Below are positions 25,073 to 33,378 of a stretch of 64,000 nucleotides of DNA, piece by piece. The translations under genes were made by a program, and so were the position numbers. Positions within the stretch are counted from its first letter, which is position 1. Each line of letters begins with the position of its first letter. The stretch is taken from the NCBI RefSeq assembly GCF_003726035.1, contig NZ_QICD01000002.1:62001-126000 (forward strand). The letters run 5' to 3'. Origin of the DNA: Paraeggerthella hongkongensis (GTDB lineage: Bacteria; Actinomycetota; Coriobacteriia; Coriobacteriales; Eggerthellaceae). Under the pieces are notes generated by a model that saw nothing but the letters and a program-made list of their open reading frames with translations, was not told where the DNA came from and made no database searches.

Positions 25073-26587
25073 CTACGAAATGCTCACGATGTTGTTCGCG
25101 CTGTCCCAAACGATCACGCCGCTCTTCTGCTTGTACGAGCCGCGCACCGTCTCGCCGTCGAGCGTGGTTATCGCGGCAGCCGTGATGGTGAAAGCGGTCG
25201 TGTCGTTTCCTTGGTACGTTATGCCGTCGACCGACTGGATCGCGTAAGTGGTCCCCCCGATGCTCACCGTGCCCGCGCTTGCCAGGTACGCCTGCGCCGC
25301 CGCCGTCAGCTCGGCCCCGCGCGAACGCGCGATGTTGACGGTAACGCTCGAACCCGACGCGACCTTCTCGCCTGCTGCAGGCGACGTGCCCAGGATGGTC
25401 CCATCGGCCGCAGCGTCATCGTAAACGTAGGCGCTCGTGGCCGTCAGGCCCTCGGCTTCGATCGCGGCAACCGCCTGATCCCAGGTCATCCCCGTGATAT
25501 CGGGAACCGTGTACGCAGCGGCCACCGTAACGGTAACGGGCTCGTTCGCCTTGGCCTTCGTACCGGCTTCGGGGGAAACGGCCAAGACGATGCCTTCGCG
25601 CTCGTCTGATTTCTGCGTCACGAACTTCACGTTCTCGAAACCGAATTCCTTCAGCTTCGCGGCGGCTTCATCACGCTGGATGCCTACCGTTTCGGGCACG
25701 ACGCGCGCTTCCGACACGTGTATCACAACTTCGGTTCCCTCGTCTTGGCGCGCGCCGGCGCCCGGATCCATAAGCAGCACGACGCCTTCGGTCTCGTCGG
25801 ATTTCACCTGCATGGTGCGTACCGTGAAGCCCTTTCCTTCAAGCACGTAGGCGGCATCGGTCTGCGTCATGCCCACAACGTTGGGAAGAATCCTCCCGCC
25901 CCAAAGCTCCATCTGGTACGTCGCAACCGCTGCGATTCCCGCGGCGGCCACCAAGCAGGCGAGCACGATGGCGACCACCTTGCCCTTGCCGGCTTTCTTC
26001 GCGTTCGGATCGGGTGCGCGGAACTCCTTTTGCTTCGGCGCGGCTCCGCCTTCGATACGCGGCATCTCCATCGTGCCGCCGGAACGCCACGACGATTGCG
26101 GCGGCACGTAATTGGAATCGACCAGGCATTCGTCAAGACCGGAAAGATCAGCTGTGCGCCCCGCCTCGAAGTCTTCCTGAGAACGCTTCGGAACGAACGG
26201 GGTCAGATCGTCGTCACGTGCCGACGGCTCTTCGGAAGCTTCATCAAGAGCAGTTTCTTCGTCGGACGGACTCAAATCGAACGCGTTGCCGTCTTCGTCG
26301 ACGTTCACGCCTGCAACGTCTATAGCGGGAAGCTTGGCAGGGTCGAGCGGACCGGATGATCCCGCCTGCACGCCGGCGTTCGGCTCCTCCTCGTCGGAAG
26401 AGACCGAGCCTGCGAAATCAGGATCGAGCCCGTCGTCGTTCGTGGCTTCGGGTTCAGGCGCAACCGACTCGCGATCGGCATCGACCGCGGCGGCGACTTC
26501 GGCTATTTTCCCCGACAGCGGCAGTCCGCATTCGTTGCAGAACTTCGCGCCATCGCGGTTTTCGGAATGGCAATGAGGACAGATCAT
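25073..26587 (-). CDS. Zinc-ribbon, single-TM, triple-PASTA protein
   Basis: A 504-residue protein. It starts with a double-CxxC zinc ribbon (CPHCHSENRDGAKFCNECG, ~3-21), then an acidic cytoplasmic region (~30-205). One membrane segment (~207-232, VVAIVLACLVAAAGIAAVAT) leads to three extracytoplasmic PASTA domains (~238-430; PNVVGMTQTDAAYVLEGKGF, PETVGIQRDEA, PDITGMTWDQA) and a C-terminal domain (~430-504) of unknown fold. PASTA domains usually bind muropeptides or lipid II and occur on Ser/Thr kinases or PBPs; here there is no kinase domain, so it may sense wall precursors and signal through the zinc ribbon or partners. It precedes recO. Confidence 0.85.
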   Translation of the reverse strand: MICPHCHSENRDGAKFCNECGLPLSGKIAEVAAAVDADRESVAPEPEATNDDGLDPDFAGSVSSDEEEPNAGVQAGSSGPLDPAKLPAIDVAGVNVDEDGNAFDLSPSDEETALDEASEEPSARDDDLTPFVPKRSQEDFEAGRTADLSGLDECLVDSNYVPPQSSWRSGGTMEMPRIEGGAAPKQKEFRAPDPNAKKAGKGKVVAIVLACLVAAAGIAAVATYQMELWGGRILPNVVGMTQTDAAYVLEGKGFTVRTMQVKSDETEGVVLLMDPGAGARQDEGTEVVIHVSEARVVPETVGIQRDEAAAKLKEFGFENVKFVTQKSDEREGIVLAVSPEAGTKAKANEPVTVTVAAAYTVPDITGMTWDQAVAAIEAEGLTATSAYVYDDAAADGTILGTSPAAGEKVASGSSVTVNIARSRGAELTAAAQAYLASAGTVSIGGTTYAIQSVDGITYQGNDTTAFTITAAAITTLDGETVRGSYKQKSGVIVWDSANNIVSIS

Positions 26588-26701
26588 GCTGACTTACTCC
26601 CTCGCAGGTGACGGTACGAAAAGATTGTAGCCGAAAAACCACGAGAGCACCCGAACAACCCGGCGAACCTCCGGTTCACGACAATACTTGCAAAAAAACG
26701 C

Positions 26702-26739
26702 GGGCAAGCTTGCTGCAGCGCGCCGCAGCAAGCTTGCCC
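26702..26739 (-). terminator. Strong rho-independent terminator after era
   Basis: Fifteen-base perfect arms (26702-26716, 26725-26739) with an eight-base loop immediately past the era stop, followed by GCG and seven Ts on the minus strand. Confidence 0.92.
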
Positions 26740-26744
26740 AAGCC

Positions 26745-27653
26745 CTACAAGCCCTCGCCGTAGCCGAAGCGGCGGATCTGGTTCTCGTCGCGGCGCCAGT
26801 TCTTCTTGACCTTCACCGAAAGGTCCAAGAACACGCGCGTGCCCAAAAGCTGCTCGAGATCCTCGCGGGCTTCGGTGCCGATCTGCTTGATGGCGGCGCC
26901 GCGCTTGCCGATGATGATGCCCTTTTGGCTGTCGCGTTCCACGTAGATGCGCGCGAAGATGCGATGGAGATCCTTTTTGCGGTCGTACTCCATCTCCTCG
27001 ACCTGCACGCCGATAGCATGGGGCACTTCGTCATGGAACGAGCGCAGGATCTTCTCGCGGATGAACTCCGCCACCACGACCTCGATCGGCTGGTCGGTTT
27101 CCATATCGAGCGGAAACCACGCCGGGCCCTCGGGCAGCAGGAACACCACTTCCTCGATGAACGCGTCCACGTTCTTGCCCGTTTCCGACGACAAGCCCAC
27201 CATGGCGTCCCAATCGCCCAGCTTCTCGGCCGCCTCGCGCTGGCGCGAGAGCTGGTCGGGGTTCACGAGGTCGGTCTTGGACAGCACGCAGATCTTCTTC
27301 GCTCGCGACCGACGCAGCTGCTCGGCCACCCACTCGTCGCCGCGGCCCACGGGCTTCGACGCATCGATGAGCATAGCCACCACGTCCACGTCCTCGAGCG
27401 CTTTGAGCGCAGAGACGTTCAGCTCCTCGCCCAGCGCGTCATGAGGCTTGTGAAGGCCGGGGGTGTCCACGATGATCATCTGGTAGTCGTCTTTCGTGTA
27501 GACCGCACGGAAGCGATGCCTCGTGGTCTGCACGGTGTTCGACGTGATGGCGATCTTCTTGCCCATGATCGCATTGAGCAACGTCGACTTGCCGGCGTTC
27601 GGCCGGCCCACCAGCGTAACGAAACCGGATTTGAAATGTTCGGGCAGTTCCAA
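26745..27653 (-). CDS. era: GTPase Era
   Basis: Ras-like GTPase that binds the 3' end of 16S rRNA during 30S assembly. The 302-residue product has G1 GRPNAGKSTLLNAI (~16-29), G3 DTPGLHKPH, G4 SKTDLV and a KH domain with GIIIGKRGAAIKQIGTEAR (~240-258). The start is a TTG at 27653 with AGGAAAC upstream. Part of the conserved phoH-ybeY-dgkA-era run. A strong terminator follows at 26702-26739. Confidence 0.97.
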   Translation of the reverse strand: MELPEHFKSGFVTLVGRPNAGKSTLLNAIMGKKIAITSNTVQTTRHRFRAVYTKDDYQMIIVDTPGLHKPHDALGEELNVSALKALEDVDVVAMLIDASKPVGRGDEWVAEQLRRSRAKKICVLSKTDLVNPDQLSRQREAAEKLGDWDAMVGLSSETGKNVDAFIEEVVFLLPEGPAWFPLDMETDQPIEVVVAEFIREKILRSFHDEVPHAIGVQVEEMEYDRKKDLHRIFARIYVERDSQKGIIIGKRGAAIKQIGTEAREDLEQLLGTRVFLDLSVKVKKNWRRDENQIRRFGYGEGL

Positions 27654-27702
27654 GGTTGTTTCCTTCCAACCGATTCGATATCTTTGCGCGATGCCGAAGC
27701 CC

Positions 27703-28185
27703 CTACGCCCCGAGCAGCGCCGTTAAGCGAGGAACGAACACGAGCGCAGCCACCGCCACGGCGGCGAGGGCGAACACAAGCACGGCCGCCGCTGCGCAGT
27801 CCTTCGCGCGCCGCGCCAACTCGTGGTATCCAGGCGACACCAGGTCGACCACCGATTCAAGCGCCGTGTTGAAGCATTCCGCCGCGAACACCGCGGCGAT
27901 GCACAGAACGATCGCGATCCACGATGCGACGTCGATGCGCAGCAGAACGCCCAAGATCACGGCCACCGCGGAAACAGCCAGGTGTATCTTCATATTGCGC
28001 TGCGAGCGCAGCGCGAAGACAAGTCCGTCTCCCGCGCATGAGAACGCGCGACCAAGCGAAAACCTTGCGTGCGATTCCTTCGACGCCCGATTACGGACGA
28101 ACCCCTCTTCGTCCCGCACGTCCCTTTGCGCAAAAGCGCGCTTCTCCCCGTCCTCATCCATGATATTCGACGCTTTCGCGAGCAC
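27703..28185 (-). CDS. dgkA: Undecaprenol/diacylglycerol kinase (DgkA family)
   Basis: Small trimeric-type membrane kinase; in Gram-positives it phosphorylates undecaprenol to recycle the wall carrier lipid. The 160-residue product has three hydrophobic segments (~68-84, ~86-105, ~130-155) and the family motif AECFNTALESVVDL, with Glu and Asn in catalytic positions. A charged N-terminal ~45 residues exceed the usual length. The first start is GTG at 28185; an ATG at 28161 (MDEDGE) is an alternative. Neither has a clear ribosome site, suggesting coupling to ybeY, whose stop lies ten bases upstream. Confidence 0.88.
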   Translation of the reverse strand: MLAKASNIMDEDGEKRAFAQRDVRDEEGFVRNRASKESHARFSLGRAFSCAGDGLVFALRSQRNMKIHLAVSAVAVILGVLLRIDVASWIAIVLCIAAVFAAECFNTALESVVDLVSPGYHELARRAKDCAAAAVLVFALAAVAVAALVFVPRLTALLGA

Positions 28186-28194
28186 GCCGAGCGC

Positions 28195-28656
28195 TTAGCG
28201 CTTCGACCATGCTTCGAGGATCTCGGCCTCGCGCTTTTCCATGACCTCGGCCTCATCGTCCTCGATGTGGTCGTAGCCGCACAGGTGCAGCAGACCATGC
28301 ACGAGAAGCAAGCTGATCTCCTCTTCGAAGGTAGTGCCGAACTCGCGCGTCTGCCTGCTTGCCACATCCGGGGCGATGATCACGTCCCCCAATTCGAACA
28401 CGGGATCCTGGGCCAGCGTCATGGCGGACAGATCGTCGTCCACGCCGTCGCACTCGAACGACAGCACGTCGGTAGGACCGGATTTCTGACGGTACTTCTC
28501 GTTCAGCTCGGCGATAGCCTCGTCGGTGACGAAGCTGATGGACACCTCGGTGTTGAAGGGCTTGTCCTCGCGCGTCAGCACGAACTGGGTCAGCTCGTGC
28601 AGCGGCAGCTTTTCCAGCTCGTCTTTTCTAAAATCGTAGTTGATCTGGATATCCAT
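28195..28656 (-). CDS. ybeY: Endoribonuclease YbeY
   Basis: Zinc-dependent endoribonuclease involved in 16S 3'-end maturation and ribosome quality control. The 153-residue product ends with the invariant metal motif HGLLHLCGYDH (~124-134). DVLSFE at ~65-70 and LGDVIIAPDVA are also typical. It lies three bases downstream of phoH and ten bases upstream of dgkA. Confidence 0.96.
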   Translation of the reverse strand: MDIQINYDFRKDELEKLPLHELTQFVLTREDKPFNTEVSISFVTDEAIAELNEKYRQKSGPTDVLSFECDGVDDDLSAMTLAQDPVFELGDVIIAPDVASRQTREFGTTFEEEISLLLVHGLLHLCGYDHIEDDEAEVMEKREAEILEAWSKR

Positions 28657-28659
28657 GGC

Positions 28660-29616
28660 TTATCCCTTCTTGCTTGCCTGGTCGTAGGCGGATACGATGG
28701 CGGCCACCAGGGAATGGCGCACCACGTCTTTGCCGGAGAAGTCGCAAAACGCGATATCGTCCACGTCTTCGAGAATGCGCCGAACGCCCTTGAGCCCGGA
28801 AATGCCGCGTGGCAGATCGAGCTGGGTCACGTCGCCCGTAATCACCATCTTGGAACCGAATCCCAGACGCGTCAAGAACATCTTCATCTGCTCGGGCGTG
28901 GTGTTCTGCGCCTCGTCGAGGATAATGAAGCTGTCATTGAGCGTGCGCCCGCGCATGAACGCAAGCGGGGCGATCTCGATGACGCCGCTTTCGATAAGCT
29001 GCGTGGCGCGCTCCATATCCGTCATGTCGAACAGCGCGTCGTACAGCGGCCGGATATAAGGATCGACCTTCTCGGTCAAGGTGCCGGGAAGAAAGCCGAG
29101 GCTCTCCCCTGCTTCGACCACGGGACGGGTCAAGATGATCCGTCCCACTTCCTTGCGCTTGAGGGCGGCGACCGCCATGGCCATGGCCAAGTAGGTTTTG
29201 CCCGTGCCGGCCGGCCCGATGCCGAAGGTGATGGTGTTTTCGCGAATCGCATCCACATAATGCTTCTGACCGGCGGTCTTCGGCCGAATAGCGCGACCGC
29301 GGTACGTCAGGAGAATGTCTTCGCGCAAGGCGCGCGGAGAAAACTCGGCCGTGCGCAGAAGGTCGATGGCGCGACGGACGTAGTCCGAAGTGGGCTCGTC
29401 GCCGCCTTCGACCAGCTTGATGAGATCCGAGAACAGAACGGTAAGCGACTGCACCTCGATGGGGTCGCCTTCGAGAACGATGGAATCGCCCCGCACCGTG
29501 ATGCGCGCCTCGAACGCGCTTTCCACGATGTGCAATAGCTCGTCGGCCGGGCCTACGATGAGCGCCATGTTCACGCTCTGAGGAGCCGTAAGAGTGATGT
29601 GCGTCTGATCAGTCAT
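28660..29616 (-). CDS. phoH: PhoH-like ATPase
   Basis: P-loop ATPase related to RNA helicases, regularly paired with ybeY and era. Walker A is GIGPAGTGKTYLAMAMAV (~125-142), Walker B FIILDEAQNTTPEQM, and sensor-type sequence is GFGSKMVITGDVTQLDLPRG. I use the ATG at 29616 (MTDQTH): an extended -10 (TGGTACAAT) ends seven bases before this ATG and no ribosome site exists, so the mRNA could be leaderless. The alternative ATG would lie upstream of that -10. 318 residues from this start. Confidence 0.93.
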   Translation of the reverse strand: MTDQTHITLTAPQSVNMALIVGPADELLHIVESAFEARITVRGDSIVLEGDPIEVQSLTVLFSDLIKLVEGGDEPTSDYVRRAIDLLRTAEFSPRALREDILLTYRGRAIRPKTAGQKHYVDAIRENTITFGIGPAGTGKTYLAMAMAVAALKRKEVGRIILTRPVVEAGESLGFLPGTLTEKVDPYIRPLYDALFDMTDMERATQLIESGVIEIAPLAFMRGRTLNDSFIILDEAQNTTPEQMKMFLTRLGFGSKMVITGDVTQLDLPRGISGLKGVRRILEDVDDIAFCDFSGKDVVRHSLVAAIVSAYDQASKKG

Positions 29617-29623
29617 AGCGGTC

Positions 29624-29632
29624 ATTGTACCA
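29624..29632 (-). promoter_or_regulatory. Extended -10 element giving a probably leaderless phoH transcript
   Basis: TGGTACAAT on the minus strand. The -10 hexamer occupies 29624-29629 and the phoH ATG is at 29614-29616, so transcription would begin at or next to the A of the start codon. No convincing -35. Confidence 0.55.
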
Positions 29633-29710
29633 TGCGCCCGCCCGCTCGGAGACGATGTCACCGAACCGACAAGGGAATATGGTGCAGGTGCCCAAAACGG
29701 GTGCTCGAAA

Positions 29711-29729
29711 CGACCGCTCGAAGCGGTCG
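29711..29729. repeat. Short hairpin next to the 29.77-kb inverted repeat
   Basis: CGACCGCT and AGCGGTCG arms around a three-base loop, thirteen bases before the larger repeat and between copy-B peptidase and phoH. Could be part of the same element. Confidence 0.5.
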
Positions 29730-29741
29730 CGCATGGTCGAT

Positions 29742-29805
29742 TCGCATTGTCGCCCGAAACGTACGTTCTGGAGCTGAAAAACGTACGTTTCGGGCGACAA
29801 TGCGA
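29742..29805. repeat. Perfect 26-bp inverted repeat between phoH and the C39-like peptidase gene
   Basis: Arms 29742-29767 and 29780-29805 are exact reverse complements with a 12-base spacer. The core of each arm is CCCGAAACGTACGTTT in one orientation. It lies ten bases past the copy-B peptidase stop (29815). As RNA it would form a very stable stem and could stop transcription, but there is no T-tract. It could also be a short non-autonomous repeat element. Confidence 0.85.
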
Positions 29806-29814
29806 CCTACGAGG

Positions 29815-30939
29815 CTATCCCTGGGCCGGGCGGTACGCCCAGAGCGCCTTCGCTTGGCCGATCACCTGGTCGATGTTCCATGTGCGATTCGATCGCTCGG
29901 CGGAATACGGGTCGTTCACCTTGAGCGTGCCGTCATCGGCAAGGCCCGTTATGACGAAGAAGTGGCCGTTGTCGGTGAAGTCGCCGGGCCCGACGTTGCA
30001 GATGACGACAGCGCCGCCCTGGAGCGTCGCCCGCAAACTGGCCGCATCGACCCCGATCGGCGTGCAGGACAAGCCGAGCGACGCCGCTTCGTTGGCCAAG
30101 AAGGACGAATCCGTACCGTCGAAGGCAGCCATGTAGCCGCCCTGCTTCGCACGGACCCCCATGTCGTAAGGAGACAGGTCGCTCTTGCCCGTCAATCCCT
30201 GGTACACCATGGAAAGCGCCGTCGGGCAGCACCCCGTGAGCGCGAACGTCGTGGAGCTGTACACGGTGAAACCCCAGCGCCTATCCCATTGATACAGACG
30301 GGGAACCTCGCCTTTGCGGGCCTCGTCGCACGATCCGGCTTCCTCGGCAGGGTACGAGTCGGGGAACAGCCTGACGAAGGGAACGGCCTCGGGTTCGGTA
30401 GCCGCCAGCTTGAGCAGCTTGTACTGCACGGCCTCGCCATCGACCGCGAACGCTTGCGGATGCGCGGCGATCCAAGCCGCATCGTCGCTGGTCTCGGCCG
30501 CTTTTACAAGCTGCGCGGTCAGATCGTCTCCGAGTATCGCGGAAAGAGCCGCCTGGTCGACGGGATCTTCCGGTGGCTGCTGCGCTTCGGAGACGGGGTC
30601 GGAAGCCGGCTCGGACCGCTCGGCGGCGCAGCTTGCGCAGCTGCGAACCCCCGCCGCGGCAAGCACGGCCAAAAACACGATCGCAAGCCCGATGGCCAAG
30701 CGTTTGGGACCCAATGCGCGCACGACGCTCGAAACCGCCTGGCCGATCGCGAACAGAAAGTCAGCGGGTCGCGCGTCCCAATGATGGCGCCCCGCCGCGC
30801 CCGGATGGCCCGAACGTCGAGATCCCCCGGACGGCGACGCCTCGCGATGCGCGCGCGAGTGCGCCTCGCCCGCATCGCGTCGAGCGGTCCGCTCTTCCAG
30901 CCGCTTGCGCGCGCGTTCGCGCGCCTCTTCGTCGGTCAT
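29815..30939 (-). CDS. Membrane-anchored C39-like cysteine peptidase (copy B)
   Basis: The 374-residue product begins with a highly charged cytoplasmic region (Arg/Glu/Ala-rich, ~1-70). A membrane segment (~78-102, LAIGLAIVFLAVLAAAGVRSC) with cysteines just outside (CASC) leads to a ~110-residue helical region and the C39-type peptidase domain (~225-374). Catalytic Cys is in LTGCCPTALSMVY, His in DNGHFFVITGLAD and Asp in KVNDPYSAER. The ATG at 30939 follows ACGGGGAAG. Paralogue of copy A (23206-23994) with a longer N-terminus. The extracytoplasmic peptidase probably acts on an exported or wall-associated substrate, not identified. Confidence 0.83.
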   Translation of the reverse strand: MTDEEARERARKRLEERTARRDAGEAHSRAHREASPSGGSRRSGHPGAAGRHHWDARPADFLFAIGQAVSSVVRALGPKRLAIGLAIVFLAVLAAAGVRSCASCAAERSEPASDPVSEAQQPPEDPVDQAALSAILGDDLTAQLVKAAETSDDAAWIAAHPQAFAVDGEAVQYKLLKLAATEPEAVPFVRLFPDSYPAEEAGSCDEARKGEVPRLYQWDRRWGFTVYSSTTFALTGCCPTALSMVYQGLTGKSDLSPYDMGVRAKQGGYMAAFDGTDSSFLANEAASLGLSCTPIGVDAASLRATLQGGAVVICNVGPGDFTDNGHFFVITGLADDGTLKVNDPYSAERSNRTWNIDQVIGQAKALWAYRPAQG

Positions 30940-31069
30940 GGCTTCCCCGTTTCGCGATTGCCGTCGAGCGAGAGTATAACGCGACGCGCACCAGGGTGCC
31001 AGCGGCAAGGCCGGCCGGCGGACAAGCCCGGGCCATGCACAAGATGCAAAGTCCGGAGGCGAAGACGCG

Positions 31070-32341
31070 TTACAGCGGAACTTCCACCAGGGTTCCCACG
31101 ACAGCCCCTTCGGGCGCAGGAACCTCGAAGTAGCTTTCCGTCATGGCTGCACCGCCCTCTTCCACCAAGGCAAGCTCGACCGTTCCCGACCGTGACGAAC
31201 GATCGGCCGCGCGCAATTCGTCTCCCAGTGCGCGAAGAAGCGCTGCGCGAGCGGCCTTGACTTCAGGTTCGACTTGATCGAGCCGCGCCGCCGCAGGCGT
31301 TCCTTCGCGTCGAGAATACGGAAACACATGGATCTTCGAGAAGCCGCATCGACGGCACAGATCGAGCGTTTCTTGGAACTCGTCGTCGGTCTCGCCTGGA
31401 AAACCTACGATGACATCGGTCGACAGGCTGATCCGGGGCACGCGGGTCCGCAGGTCCCGCACCAGCGCCTCGAAGCGCGGCGCATCGTAGGGGCGCGCCA
31501 TCTCCCGAAGCACTTTGCTGCTGCCGGCCTGCAATGGAAGGTGCACATGGCGGCACACGCGCCCGTCCGCACGGGCCAGCAGATCCATGAAAGAGCCGTC
31601 CACGTCGCGCGGCTCGATGCTCGAAACGCGGAAGCGCACGGGCGGCTCGCCCTCTTCGTGCATGCCTTCCGTCTCCTCCAAAAGCCGCGCCAGCAGATCC
31701 GCCAGCCGGACGGCATTCGGATCGCGGCGCTCGCCGTCGCAGTACGAGCCCAAGTTGATGCCCGTCAACACGATCTCCCGCGCGCCCGCGCTTGCAAGCG
31801 CCGCGCACTCGCGCGCCACGTCGTCCGCAGGACGGCTCGTCGCGCGGCCGCGCGCAACATGCACGATGCAGTACGTGCATGCGTTGTCGCACCCGTCCTG
31901 CACCTTCACGCCCACGCGCGTTCGAAAGCCCTCGCCAAGCGGCAACGCCACCTCCTCGGCAGCGCTGATCGCAGGCCGGACGGTCGCAGCCGCCGCTTCT
32001 TCAGAGCATCCGTCCCATGCGCCTTGCTCGATCTGCTTCAGGAACTCGCCCTTGCCCACGATGCGCACGCGCGGGTCCATGGCCTCGTACGTCGCGGCGT
32101 CGATGGCAACCGCGCAACCGGTCACCGCCACCGCGGCTCGATCGTTGCAACGCAGCGCGCGCCGCACGGCCTTGCGCGTCTTCTTCTCGGCCTCGCCGGT
32201 AACGGTGCACGTGTTCACCACGATAAGATCCGCATCGGCTTCGGCGACGGGCACCGCGCCCCGAGCCAGCAGCGCGGCAGCGAACGAGTCGGACTCGACC
32301 CGGTTCACCTTGCATCCCAGATTCACCACGGCAAAGTTCAT
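31070..32341 (-). CDS. mtaB: tRNA t6A37 methylthiotransferase MtaB
   Basis: Radical-SAM enzyme that converts t6A to ms2t6A at position 37 of tRNAs decoding ANN codons. The 423-residue product has the N-terminal UPF0004 domain (VVNLGCKVNRVESD, VVNTCTVTGEAEKK), the radical-SAM motif CDNACTYCIVHVARG (CxxxCxxC) and a degenerate C-terminal TRAM-like end. VHVARGRATSRP separates it from MiaB and RimO. The ATG at 32341 overlaps the rsmE stop in an ATGA arrangement, giving translational coupling. Confidence 0.93.
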   Translation of the reverse strand: MNFAVVNLGCKVNRVESDSFAAALLARGAVPVAEADADLIVVNTCTVTGEAEKKTRKAVRRALRCNDRAAVAVTGCAVAIDAATYEAMDPRVRIVGKGEFLKQIEQGAWDGCSEEAAAATVRPAISAAEEVALPLGEGFRTRVGVKVQDGCDNACTYCIVHVARGRATSRPADDVARECAALASAGAREIVLTGINLGSYCDGERRDPNAVRLADLLARLLEETEGMHEEGEPPVRFRVSSIEPRDVDGSFMDLLARADGRVCRHVHLPLQAGSSKVLREMARPYDAPRFEALVRDLRTRVPRISLSTDVIVGFPGETDDEFQETLDLCRRCGFSKIHVFPYSRREGTPAAARLDQVEPEVKAARAALLRALGDELRAADRSSRSGTVELALVEEGGAAMTESYFEVPAPEGAVVGTLVEVPL

Positions 32342-33294
32342 GCCAAGCCCTTTCTTGGAAGACGAGCGAAACCGGACCCCTTGCGCACGCCTTCGCCAAG
32401 CGCATCGGCAATCGGCATCGTTGGCCCCGATGCCCGCGAATCCCCTTCCGCATCGAGATCGAGGTCGAACGCTGCGGGCCTCGCGTCCTCCAGACCTCGA
32501 CGCCGCGCATCGGCCATGCGCCTCAGCTCGTAGAGCACGAGAGCCGGCGCCACGATGCCCGCCGTTTCCGTGCGCAAGATGGAAGGTCCCAACGTGACGA
32601 GCGCCGCCGAAGGGTTGCACTCCAAAAGCGCGTCCACTTCTCGCTGCGTCAGGCCGCCCTCGGGACCTACCACCACGGCGATGCGGGCGTCGCCCGCGAG
32701 CATGCCGTTGCGCGCGAGGCCGTTCGAGATGGCGTCGGACAAGCTTGCGGTTTGGGGGGCCTCCTCCCAACACACCAGCACGGCCGTCGCGTTCTTTACG
32801 AGCGAGCACGCTTCGGCAAGCGCCATCGGCTCATTGACCTCCGGCATCGAACGCTGGCCCGACTGCATGGCCGCGCTCTTGGCAACGGCGCGCCATCGCT
32901 CGGCCTTGGCCGCGCCCTTTTTCGCATCGAGCTTGACGATGGACCGCTCGCACGCAAGCGGCACGAACGCGCTCACGCCCAGTTCGGTCGCATGGCGAAT
33001 CACCGTCTCCATCTTGTCGCCTTTGGCAAGGCCCTGCACGAGCACGACCGACGGGCCGCTTGCGCCGTCGTCGAACCGTCGGGCGACGCAGACGACGGGA
33101 ATCTGGTCTTCGAACGACACGATCTCGCACTCGAAGTAGTCCTGCGCGGCGTCGACGACCGCAACATGCTCGCCCGGCGCCAGCCGAAGCACGCGCGCAT
33201 GCTTGGCGTCGTCGGGAGCCAAGCGCAGGGGAAACTCCTGGCCGGGCTCGTCCGCGATCACCTGATCATGCAGGTAGAAATGTGGCAGGGACAT
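32338..33294 (-). CDS. rsmE: 16S rRNA m3U1498 methyltransferase RsmE with C-terminal extension
   Basis: SPOUT-class methyltransferase. The N-terminal PUA-like domain covers ~20-80. The SPOUT knot has VVGPEGGLTQREVDALLE (~205-222) and LGPSILRTETAGIVAPALV (~233-251). The usual family length is ~245 residues; this product has 318. The extra ~60 residues after RRMADARR are acidic, then Gly/Arg-rich, and resemble no domain I know. Precedes mtaB with a four-base overlap and follows dnaJ, a common order. Confidence 0.93.
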   Translation of the reverse strand: MSLPHFYLHDQVIADEPGQEFPLRLAPDDAKHARVLRLAPGEHVAVVDAAQDYFECEIVSFEDQIPVVCVARRFDDGASGPSVVLVQGLAKGDKMETVIRHATELGVSAFVPLACERSIVKLDAKKGAAKAERWRAVAKSAAMQSGQRSMPEVNEPMALAEACSLVKNATAVLVCWEEAPQTASLSDAISNGLARNGMLAGDARIAVVVGPEGGLTQREVDALLECNPSAALVTLGPSILRTETAGIVAPALVLYELRRMADARRRGLEDARPAAFDLDLDAEGDSRASGPTMPIADALGEGVRKGSGFARLPRKGLA

Positions 33295-33378
33295 GGGGTA
33301 TCCGAATCTCGCAGCGCAAGCCGAGGCGCATGGGCTTTCGGCTTGCGATCAGGCGGGCAAGGCAACGAGGCGCGCGTC

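Noticed and set aside
25490-25880. Tandem repeat in the PASTA gene
   Set aside because: Explained by the three homologous PASTA domains; not a DNA repeat element.
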